DNA of 49,277 nt. Source: Oscillospiraceae bacterium. GTDB lineage: Bacteria > Bacillota > Clostridia > Oscillospirales > CAG-382. Below are positions 1 to 6,027 of the stretch, in pieces. Below the pieces are notes generated by a model. It saw only the letters and a list, made by a program, of their open reading frames with translations. It was not told the origin of the DNA and searched no databases. The first letter of the stretch is position 1. Every line of letters starts with the position of its first letter. The translations under genes were made by a program, and so were the position numbers. The DNA lies in contig SVTM01000021.1 of the NCBI GenBank assembly GCA_015063785.1, forward strand, positions 1 to 49,277, given 5' to 3'.

Positions 1-1
1 A

Positions 2-280
2 AGCCGTTCTTATATTCAACATTTATATAAAAGTCTTTTTGGTGTATCAATTATGGAAGATGTTTTGCAAAGACGTATAGATTATGCAAAGTATTTATTG
101 TCAAGTACCAATTTTAAAGTACATAGTATATCTAATATGTGCGGATACGCAAACGATGTCCATTTTATGCGATTGTTTAAAAAAACAACAGGGACAACAC
201 CTTCGAAATACAGATTAGAGTTTGCAATTATGCAAAAAGAATTAGAAAACTCTAAATTTCAAAATCCGTTCTGTTTATAG
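2..280 (+). CDS. AraC-family transcriptional regulator, C-terminal fragment (cut by window edge)
   Basis: The frame is open from base 2, before the first ATG at 53, so the gene begins outside the window. About 92 residues remain and form the second half of an AraC-type DNA-binding domain: a helix with RRIDYAKYLL, then the second helix-turn-helix with ISNMCGYANDVHFMRLFKKTTGTTPSKYR, the usual C-terminal signature of the family. The sensory domain is not visible, so the effector cannot be guessed. It is followed by a strong hairpin at 355-388 and faces the glycosidase genes that read the other way. Its target may lie to the left, outside the window. Confidence 0.9.
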   Translation, partial: SRSYIQHLYKSLFGVSIMEDVLQRRIDYAKYLLSSTNFKVHSISNMCGYANDVHFMRLFKKTTGTTPSKYRLEFAIMQKELENSKFQNPFCL

Positions 281-303
281 CTGTCCGGTGCTTTAACGAG
301 CAG

Positions 304-342
304 GGAATATGTGTACCATATTCCAACATTTAGGATATCCTA
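304..342. repeat. Two short palindromes after the AraC fragment
   Basis: GGAATATG (304-311) is repeated inverted as CATATTCC (317-324), and a perfect 12-base palindrome TAGGATATCCTA follows at 331-342. Both lie between the AraC stop codon and the strong terminator at 355-388. They could be weak RNA hairpins or protein sites; nothing decides between these. Confidence 0.4.
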
Positions 343-354
343 AAACCTTATGAC

Positions 355-388
355 AAAAGGCTGAACGATTGATTTCGTTCAGCCTTTC
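355..388. terminator. Bidirectional terminator between the AraC fragment and the propeller gene
   Basis: AAAGGCTGAACGA and TCGTTCAGCCTTT form a long perfect stem with a short loop, flanked by A-rich and T-rich ends on each side. It lies between the ends of two convergent genes and can serve both. Confidence 0.8.
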
Positions 389-440
389 AATATTTACTGT
401 CCTCAAGAACACTCGGCATACGCTTCGGGTTTTATATTTA

Positions 441-1319
441 TCAAAAAAGGTCTCTGCCTTTTTTGGTCACGTATCCTATAAATTCATCATGTCCGCATCT
501 TCCGTTGTACCACAACATCCATATCTGCTTTTCCTCGTTCCAGATAAAAGACGGCTTGTAGCAGGCGTCGGCGTCCCACTTTCCCGGTTCGGGTTCAACA
601 ATAGGGTTGAGAGCGCTTTTTTTCCATTCGGTTATGCCGTTTTCCGAATGTGCCATGCATATCTGCGCCTTGTCTATGTTTTCATACCCGATGTAGAACA
701 TAACGTACCCCATATCGTCGGTTTTAATAACCTGGCATCCGCCAACGCGGTCTTGTTCGTAAAGGTTTTCTTTGTCGGCGGCAAATATGGGGTTTATTTT
801 CGATTTTGTCCAGTTTATGCCGTCACGGCTTTCGGCATAGCCAAGATAGTTTGGCTCGTACGTTTCGCCTGCGGCATACCACATTTTGTATATTCCGCCG
901 TCGTGGATAACGCAGGGGTTCATAACAGAATATTTTTCCCATGGGCGTTCTGTTATCATAACAGGCTCGTCAAACACACGGTAAAAATTTATTCCGTCAT
1001 CGCTTTCGGCATATCCGATCGACGAGCATCCGCGTGCCTGACCGGTGTACCACATTTTGTATTTCTCATCAATCTTCAAAACGCAGTTGCGGTTGATGTT
1101 GTCCTCCCAACCGCTTTTTGGGTTGCGCTGTAAGGTTATCTGCGGTTCTTCCCAGTGTATTCCGTCATCGCTGAAGGTCACAGCAAGGGCTTTTTTTGCA
1201 CGCCACGAAAAATCCATGCGATATCGCCCGTTCTCACGTGTCACGTATACGTCAAAGCAGGTGCCCATTTCGCTGCTGCCGAGCACGGGATTGTTTTCGT
1301 ATTTTATAAATTTTTCCAT
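441..1319 (-). CDS. Five-bladed beta-propeller glycosidase-like protein (GH43/GH32/GH130-type fold)
   Basis: 292 residues without a signal peptide, so probably cytoplasmic. The sequence repeats a blade pattern, with GYAESDDGINF near residue 105 and GYAESRDGINW near residue 160, each preceded by KMWYTG or KMWYAAG. This is typical of the propeller fold shared by GH32, GH43, GH62, GH68 and GH130. Acidic residues suited to catalysis occur in several blades, but I cannot assign the family or the substrate. Its start codon abuts the stop codon of the upstream glycosidase (TAA then ATG), and its ribosome site GGAGG lies inside that gene's last codons, so translation is probably coupled. It may act on the same oligosaccharide as its partner. 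Confidence 0.7.
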   Translation of the reverse strand: MEKFIKYENNPVLGSSEMGTCFDVYVTRENGRYRMDFSWRAKKALAVTFSDDGIHWEEPQITLQRNPKSGWEDNINRNCVLKIDEKYKMWYTGQARGCSSIGYAESDDGINFYRVFDEPVMITERPWEKYSVMNPCVIHDGGIYKMWYAAGETYEPNYLGYAESRDGINWTKSKINPIFAADKENLYEQDRVGGCQVIKTDDMGYVMFYIGYENIDKAQICMAHSENGITEWKKSALNPIVEPEPGKWDADACYKPSFIWNEEKQIWMLWYNGRCGHDEFIGYVTKKGRDLF

Positions 1320-2780
1320 TTATTCTACCTCCGAAAGGTCAATTTCAAAATCGTATATCCCGTCGTACGAACAATGTTTTTTTCCGTTGATATAAATGTT
1401 CAGCCCTTTTTCATATCTCCGTCCGTCTTTGTCCCAAAGCACCGAAAGGTAGCTGTTTTTGATCTTTATCCCGTCAGCGCAGAAATATGAAAGATCTTTT
1501 TCCTCAAACAGGGGAGAAACGATAAGCTTATCGTCGGATATATCAACACCTGCAAGTCCTCTTAAAACGAGATCGCAGAAGGTCGAATGGTTGTAATCGT
1601 GCCCTCTGTTCTTGTCGGGACGTTCGGGGGTTATAGAATGAAGTATTTTCCGCGCCAGCCATTCGCCTGTGAAAGGATCAAGGTTTTCGTCGATAAAAGG
1701 ACGTCTGATACCGTTTTCTTCAATGTAATGACAGGATGCGTATTGTTTCAGAAGATCAAAATAGTCTTTTCTTTTCATAACATCCTGTTGATATAGTTTT
1801 AGAAGGTTAGAAAGAGCAGTCAGAGTTTGCGACGTGGCAAAAGGCCACGAAGGGCCGTTCCACAAGCATTCGTGGTCAAACGCCTTCATAAAGTCGGGAT
1901 GGCACCTCTCGGCGGTTGTGGGGCCGTATGGCGCGGCAAAGTGCTTTTCGTCGTTCAGATACTTCCATGCACAAGACATCCTCTCCTCGGGGATACAGAA
2001 GCACCACGGCACATAGCCTATTTCCTCTCGCACGTCACAAAGAGAAAACCCGTCCTTTTCGGCAAGGTTTTTGTAAAAATGTGCATCCTTGTCCCACAGA
2101 CGTGTGTTTATAAGCTTTTTCAGCTTTTGAGCTTTTTCGGAATACAGCTTTTCATCATCATGCTTTCCAAGCAATTTTGCGATCTTTGATATCGCCACAG
2201 CGTCGGCGTACATGTATGAATTTATGGTGGGACGAAGCCCATGACCGCTGATCGAAAATTCCATTCCGTCACGCCCGTCGATTTGATAAAAAAGACCGCA
2301 GTCTTTTTTGTGGCTCTTTTCCCATTCGGCATAGTTTTGTTTCAGCGCGTCAAAAAGCTCTTTGCAAAGAGTAAAGTCGCCCCAGGTTTTGCAGAGTGTA
2401 AATATCGAATCTGCCGCCCAAAAGCTGTATTTTCTCGGCTCTGCCTCGGGGGTAAACCAAAATCTTGCGTAATCGGCAAGATATTTTCTGTCATGAAGCC
2501 AGCGCCCCTCGTAAAAATGATGCCCTGCAGGACAGTTTATGGTGTTGTAGATACCTGCCCACGGCACGTCGGGCAGAAACTCGGTAACGACGTATCCGAC
2601 AGGCGTTTTCTTTATCTGCTGACAGTACGAGTGCCATCTGTAATAGTATATCTCCTCGATGGTCTTGTCGTCGGTTTCGATAAGGGGAATCCCGATATCA
2701 AAAGGAGATATTCCGTCTATCTTTGTCGTGTATTTTCCTCTGATGACATTTTCGTCAAGTAAAAAATATTTGCTTTTCAT
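1320..2780 (-). CDS. MGH1-like / GH63-GH37-type (alpha/alpha)6-barrel glycoside hydrolase
   Basis: 486 residues, no signal peptide. The motif WNGPSWPFATSQTL near residue 310 matches the conserved W-x-GP-x-WP segment of GH63/GH37 and mannosylglycerate-hydrolase-like enzymes. GHDYNHSTFCDLVLRGLAG near residue 400 and an early EGRWLHD segment also fit that clan. Such inverting enzymes trim alpha-linked glucose or mannose from small glycosides. The exact substrate is not visible. It is the first gene of a two-gene unit, has a strong promoter at 2824-2852, and diverges from the AraC gene at 2901, its likely regulator. The ribosome site AAGGAG supports the ATG at 2780. Confidence 0.75.
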   Translation of the reverse strand: MKSKYFLLDENVIRGKYTTKIDGISPFDIGIPLIETDDKTIEEIYYYRWHSYCQQIKKTPVGYVVTEFLPDVPWAGIYNTINCPAGHHFYEGRWLHDRKYLADYARFWFTPEAEPRKYSFWAADSIFTLCKTWGDFTLCKELFDALKQNYAEWEKSHKKDCGLFYQIDGRDGMEFSISGHGLRPTINSYMYADAVAISKIAKLLGKHDDEKLYSEKAQKLKKLINTRLWDKDAHFYKNLAEKDGFSLCDVREEIGYVPWCFCIPEERMSCAWKYLNDEKHFAAPYGPTTAERCHPDFMKAFDHECLWNGPSWPFATSQTLTALSNLLKLYQQDVMKRKDYFDLLKQYASCHYIEENGIRRPFIDENLDPFTGEWLARKILHSITPERPDKNRGHDYNHSTFCDLVLRGLAGVDISDDKLIVSPLFEEKDLSYFCADGIKIKNSYLSVLWDKDGRRYEKGLNIYINGKKHCSYDGIYDFEIDLSEVE

Positions 2781-2796
2781 AAAGAATGCTCCTTTC

Positions 2797-2825
2797 TTGA
2801 CAAAATATACAATTCATACTATAAT
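2797..2825 (+). promoter_or_regulatory. Perfect-consensus sigma-A promoter of the AraC gene at 2901
   Basis: TTGACA (2797-2802), a 17-base spacer, and TATAAT (2820-2825) match the consensus exactly. Transcription should start near 2832. The -10 element overlaps the -10 of the opposing promoter at 2824-2852. Confidence 0.8.
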
Positions 2826-2881
2826 TATAAAAGCCTGTATACAGTAATTCAATAACTGTTTGTTCTATAAAATATACAATT
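2802..2881. promoter_or_regulatory. Candidate AraC operators: repeated TATACA half-sites
   Basis: The 13-base direct repeat AAAATATACAATT occurs at 2802-2814 and again at 2869-2881. A third TATACA lies between them inside the perfect palindrome CTGTATACAG (2835-2844). The TATACA cores begin at 2806, 2838 and 2873, roughly three helical turns apart. The left copy sits in the spacer of the regulator's own promoter; the right copy lies upstream of the -35 of the glycosidase promoter. This suits autorepression plus activation by the AraC protein at 2901. Confidence 0.6.
2824..2852 (-). promoter_or_regulatory. Promoter of the two-gene glycosidase unit
   Basis: Read on the minus strand: TTGAAT (2852-2847), a 17-base spacer, TATAAT (2829-2824). 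It faces the plus-strand promoter at 2797-2825 and shares part of its -10 element. Confidence 0.75.
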
Positions 2882-2900
2882 TGTTTTACAAAGGAGCACC

Positions 2901-3722
2901 ATGCTTAACGAAAAGTGTTATCACTACGAAAGATACGAAAACACCCCCAGCGATATAGCAGAGAAGATATTTTTCTATCCCCAGTGGGCGGGCAGGTTTG
3001 ATTGTAAAGAAGATTTTCGTGTCGAACGCAGCGGCTTCAAAAGCTTTCTTCTGCTGTACACCCTTCGCGGTTGCGGCAGACTTGATTATCACGGAGAAAG
3101 CGTTCTGCTAAAAAAAGGAAGTGTTGCATTGATAAACTGCCTTGACGAGCATATATATTTCCCAAGCAACCAATGGGAGTTTTTATTTTTGCATTTCGAC
3201 GGGGTGTGCGCAAGTGATTTTTGCGAGCATATTTGCTCGCTTTCCTCATCATTTGTTTTTTCTGACGATGGCGGAGTTTTGCAAAAGCTTGAAAAAATAG
3301 TATCTTTTTGCCGCGAAAAGAATGTTCATACCGAGGCTGTGCTTTCAAAAAGCATTTCGGATATTTTGTATCTTCTTCTTTCGATGGTACAAAAAAACAG
3401 ACCTCGCCGTTTTGACGAGGTCTGTGAATATATCGAAAAGAATCTGTCCTTCGATCTTTCTGCCGAATCTCTTGCCGACCACTTTGGGTTTTCCAGATCG
3501 TATTTTTCAACAGCATTCAAAAAAGCCACCGGCACCACTCTTTACGAATATCTTCTTGCCTGCCGTCTGAACAGAGCAAAAAATCTTCTGATCAGGCAAA
3601 ATCTGCCCATATCGCAGGTGGCGGAGCTTACGGGTTTTAACGACTCCACGACGTTTATACGCGCTTTCAAACGAAAAGAGGGTATAACGCCGCTGAAATA
3701 CAAAAAGACTGTTTTTGGTTAA
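2901..3722 (+). CDS. AraC-family transcriptional regulator (cupin sensor, glycosidase unit)
   Basis: 273 residues. The first ~130 resemble an AraC-binding cupin domain (strands around GRLDYHGESVLLKKGSVALIN). Residues ~170-270 are the double helix-turn-helix: DLSAESLADHFGFSRSYFSTAFKKATG, then ISQVAELTGFNDSTTFIRAFKRKEGITPLKYKK. It probably senses a sugar and controls the divergent glycosidase pair; the shared promoter region holds matching repeats. The ribosome site GGAG precedes the ATG. Its stop codon TAA interlocks with the stop codon of the convergent PHP gene through the shared bases TTAA (3719-3722), with no terminator between them. Confidence 0.9.
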   Translation: MLNEKCYHYERYENTPSDIAEKIFFYPQWAGRFDCKEDFRVERSGFKSFLLLYTLRGCGRLDYHGESVLLKKGSVALINCLDEHIYFPSNQWEFLFLHFDGVCASDFCEHICSLSSSFVFSDDGGVLQKLEKIVSFCREKNVHTEAVLSKSISDILYLLLSMVQKNRPRRFDEVCEYIEKNLSFDLSAESLADHFGFSRSYFSTAFKKATGTTLYEYLLACRLNRAKNLLIRQNLPISQVAELTGFNDSTTFIRAFKRKEGITPLKYKKTVFG

Positions 3723-4408
3723 TTCAGAGGATTTGGCATACTGAACACTTTGAACTTGCCTTCTTTTACAAACTCAATAAAATCAGAAACAGAGTTTATC
3801 GGTTCGTCCGAGCATACACCTGCCAGCATTTTTTGTGCGCTTGCCGAATGGTTGTCTGATCCTGCACTTTGAAGAAAACCGTAGTTTTCGGCATAAATTC
3901 TTGCCATGCGGTTTTCAAAATCGGTTCTGTTGGCGTTGATCACCTCAACCCCGTCAATGCCGCGAGGAAAAAGCCGTATGTGGTCGATGTATCCTGCCTC
4001 GCGGAAGGGATGTGCGTGGATAACAAAAGCTCCGTTCTCGCGAAGAAAGTTCAGCTCTTCGCTCTTTTTCATCATTTCTATCTCGGGGTGGGCAAGGTAC
4101 CACTGCTTGTCAAGCCCGTAAATAAGAAAATCGCTTCCGCCATACGACATTTCGACTCCGCAAAAAATCTTTATGCCAATCTCGTCTGAAAGCTCAAGAG
4201 CTTCTTCGTAGGCAGAGAAGTAGAAATTGATCCTTTCTTCATATGGACGGGTGCGATAATCAAAACTGATGTTGCCGTCGACAAAATGATTTGTGATAAA
4301 AATTCCGTCGTACGATAGTCTTTTGTAGAATTCAAGAGTTTCGCGAACGCTTGCATGTGCACACGCGCTGACGGGTGAGGTGTGAAGATGGGTTTCGTAT
4401 TTGAACAT
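3719..4408 (-). CDS. PHP-domain metal-dependent phosphoesterase
   Basis: 229 residues starting at MFKYETHLHTS. I chose the ATG at 4408 because it follows an AGGGAAG ribosome site; the longer frame runs backwards through a tRNA gene. Metal-binding motifs of the PHP family are visible: HLH at residues 7-9, NHF near 41, GVEMSYG, HAHPFRE near 148 and AGSDNH near 194. Stand-alone PHP proteins of this size hydrolyse small phosphate esters or nucleotides (histidinol-phosphatase-like or YciV-like), but the substrate cannot be named. It lies downstream of tRNA-Ser and that gene's terminator, and converges on the AraC gene at 2901. Confidence 0.85.
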   Translation of the reverse strand: MFKYETHLHTSPVSACAHASVRETLEFYKRLSYDGIFITNHFVDGNISFDYRTRPYEERINFYFSAYEEALELSDEIGIKIFCGVEMSYGGSDFLIYGLDKQWYLAHPEIEMMKKSEELNFLRENGAFVIHAHPFREAGYIDHIRLFPRGIDGVEVINANRTDFENRMARIYAENYGFLQSAGSDNHSASAQKMLAGVCSDEPINSVSDFIEFVKEGKFKVFSMPNPLN

Positions 4409-4462
4409 TTTGCTTCCCTGCTTTCGACTTTTTGTGGTTGAGAACAATGTATATGTAAAGAA

Positions 4463-4489
4463 AAAAGCACTGCTTGCGCAGTGCTTTTC
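4463..4489 (-). terminator. Terminator of tRNA-Ser
   Basis: AAAAGCACTG and CAGTGCTTTT form a 10-base stem immediately after the encoded CCA, followed by a T run on the minus strand. Confidence 0.85.
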
Positions 4490-4581
4490 TGGCGGAGAAG
4501 GAGAGATTCGAACTCTCGAACCGCTGTTAACGGTTACACGATTTCCAATCGTGCGCGCTCGACCAGCTACGCGACTTCTCC
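4490..4581 (-). tRNA. tRNA-Ser: tRNA-Ser (anticodon GGA)
   Basis: A 92-base class II tRNA on the minus strand. The acceptor stem is GGAGAAG (4581-4575) pairing with CTTCTCC (4500-4494), then discriminator G and an encoded CCA (4492-4490). The anticodon arm reads CACGATTGGAAATCGTG with GGA in the loop. A long variable arm (GTAACCGTTAACAGCGGTT region) and the T-arm GTTCGAATC follow. The anticodon reads UCC and UCU serine codons. It has its own promoter and terminator, so it forms a single-gene unit. Confidence 0.96.
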
Positions 4582-4622
4582 ATGCTGTATCTACAAAACG
4601 TTGCGCTGTTCGCAACATTGAC

Positions 4623-4651
4623 ATGATACCACATATTCGCCGATTTGTCAA
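4623..4651 (-). promoter_or_regulatory. Promoter of tRNA-Ser
   Basis: On the minus strand TTGACA (4651-4646), a 17-base spacer and TATCAT (4628-4623), about 40 bases before the mature tRNA end. Confidence 0.8.
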
Positions 4652-4683
4652 GTGTTTTTTTGATGGTTTTTCGAAAAAATTGC

Positions 4684-4715
4684 AAAAAAATCAAGACGGA
4701 GTTGTCTCCGTCTTG
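4684..4715 (-). terminator. Terminator of the first Gfo/Idh gene
   Basis: TCAAGACGGAG and CTCCGTCTTGA form an 11-base stem just after the stop codon, followed by seven T residues on the minus strand. Confidence 0.85.
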
Positions 4716-4725
4716 ATAAAAAAGT

Positions 4726-5883
4726 TTAGATTTCGGGAATTTCAATCTTGATCTCGCCGCCGACTCTGCACGATTCGGCAATACCCGAGATGATCGCCTG
4801 GTTTTTGATGATCTCGCTGGTGGGGATAGGCGCAGGACCGCCGGTCTTAACAGCTTCGATAAATGCACGAAGCTTGCCCTCGAAGGGAGTGTAGGGAACT
4901 TCGGGAGCCGCAGGGATAACAGTCTTTACTCTGTTGTTGCCCATGTCGCTGTAAACGATAAGTTCGCTTCCATCGCCGGGGATACGAAGACCTGCCTTTG
5001 TGCCGAGGATAATGGTGTCACCCATGGTGTCCATGTGCATCGCCCACGCAATTCTGAAGTCGAGAATGATTCCGCCCTCAAGTCTTACGTAGCCCGATGC
5101 AAAATCGTCAACACTGAAGAGCTCTGCGTATTCGGGATGATCGGGGTTCTTGTAATATTCGGGGTTCTTGCCAAAGAAGTCGCATTTGTGACCGGTAACC
5201 GTCAAAGGCTTGGGATATCCGATGGTGTTCATAACAAGGTCGAGCGAATAGCATCCGATATCGGCAAGAGCGCCAAGACCTGCAGTTTTGTCTTCGATAA
5301 ACGTAGTGCCGAAGGGAGTGGGAATACCGTGGCGGCGGCAGTTTGTGCACGCCTGAACATAGTAAAGCTTGCCGAGAACGCCCGACTGAACGATCTCCTT
5401 CATCTGCATGAATCTGGGAGAATATCTGGGCTGGAAGCCGATTGTAACAAACTTTCCTGTTTCTTTTTCTGCCTTGCGGATGGCAACAGCTTCGTCCATG
5501 GTTACGCACATGGGCTTTTCAAGCATAACGTCAAGTCCGTGCTTGAGAGAGTCGATGGTGCAGACTGTGTGTGCTCTGTTATATGTACAAACGCTGACGG
5601 CGTCGAGTTTTTCGGCTTCGAGCATCTTGAGATGAGCGTTTTCGCCTTCATAAACTCTTGTGCCTTCCATGTTCCACTTGTTTTTAAATGCTTCGGCTTT
5701 GCCGGGGATAAGGTCGGCAAGAGCAACGATCTCAACGTCAGGCTGCTTAACGTATACTTCTGCGTGAGAATCAGCGATCCAGCCTGTACCGATAATACCG
5801 ATTCTGACTTTCTTTGATGTGTCGATAACCTTTACTTCGTTGTTCTGTTCGAACTTGTAAAGGTTGCTGTCCTTCTGTGCCAT
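4726..5883 (-). CDS. Gfo/Idh/MocA-family NAD(P)-dependent oxidoreductase, copy 1
   Basis: 385 residues. The ATG at 5883 is preferred to the upstream GTG at 5892, because GGAGG (5896-5892) overlaps that GTG and sits 8 bases before the ATG. The Rossmann motif IGIIGTGWIADSH lies near residue 28, the catalytic EKP near 125, and DIGCYSLD near 220, all hallmarks of sugar or inositol dehydrogenases. It is closely similar along its whole length to the gene at 10073-11251, apart from a short insertion in that copy. It has its own promoter region with a palindrome shared with the paralogue, so both are probably co-regulated and may oxidise a mannose- or inositol-type sugar. The substrate is not identifiable. 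Confidence 0.88.
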   Translation of the reverse strand: MAQKDSNLYKFEQNNEVKVIDTSKKVRIGIIGTGWIADSHAEVYVKQPDVEIVALADLIPGKAEAFKNKWNMEGTRVYEGENAHLKMLEAEKLDAVSVCTYNRAHTVCTIDSLKHGLDVMLEKPMCVTMDEAVAIRKAEKETGKFVTIGFQPRYSPRFMQMKEIVQSGVLGKLYYVQACTNCRRHGIPTPFGTTFIEDKTAGLGALADIGCYSLDLVMNTIGYPKPLTVTGHKCDFFGKNPEYYKNPDHPEYAELFSVDDFASGYVRLEGGIILDFRIAWAMHMDTMGDTIILGTKAGLRIPGDGSELIVYSDMGNNRVKTVIPAAPEVPYTPFEGKLRAFIEAVKTGGPAPIPTSEIIKNQAIISGIAESCRVGGEIKIEIPEI

Positions 5884-5945
5884 ATTTTGCACCTCCGAAA
5901 AGAGATTTTGCTGTCCGAAATATCACGGATACATACATAGTTATA

Positions 5946-5989
5946 TTACAATAACAGGCAAACAAATTGATTAACAAATTGTTAATTTT
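5946..5989 (-). promoter_or_regulatory. Palindromic operator and probable promoter of Gfo/Idh copy 1
   Basis: The core palindrome TTAACAAATTGTTAA (5971-5985) sits in a 23-base block (5967-5989) repeated exactly at 11336-11358. TTACAATAA (5946-5954) lies 25 bases away in both copies. On the minus strand TTGTTA in the palindrome, an 18-base spacer and TATTGT could be -35 and -10, so a repressor bound here would block the promoter. The palindrome centre is about 95 bases before the start codon. Confidence 0.65.
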
Positions 5990-6027
5990 TGACACGCCGA
6001 CAAAACCTTTTTTGCATAAGCGAGAAA

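Noticed and set aside
5971..5985. TTAACAAATTGTTAA as a Rex operator
   Set aside because: The clostridial Rex motif has TTGTTAA first and TTAACAA second around a four-base gap. Here the half-sites are in the opposite order with a one-base centre.
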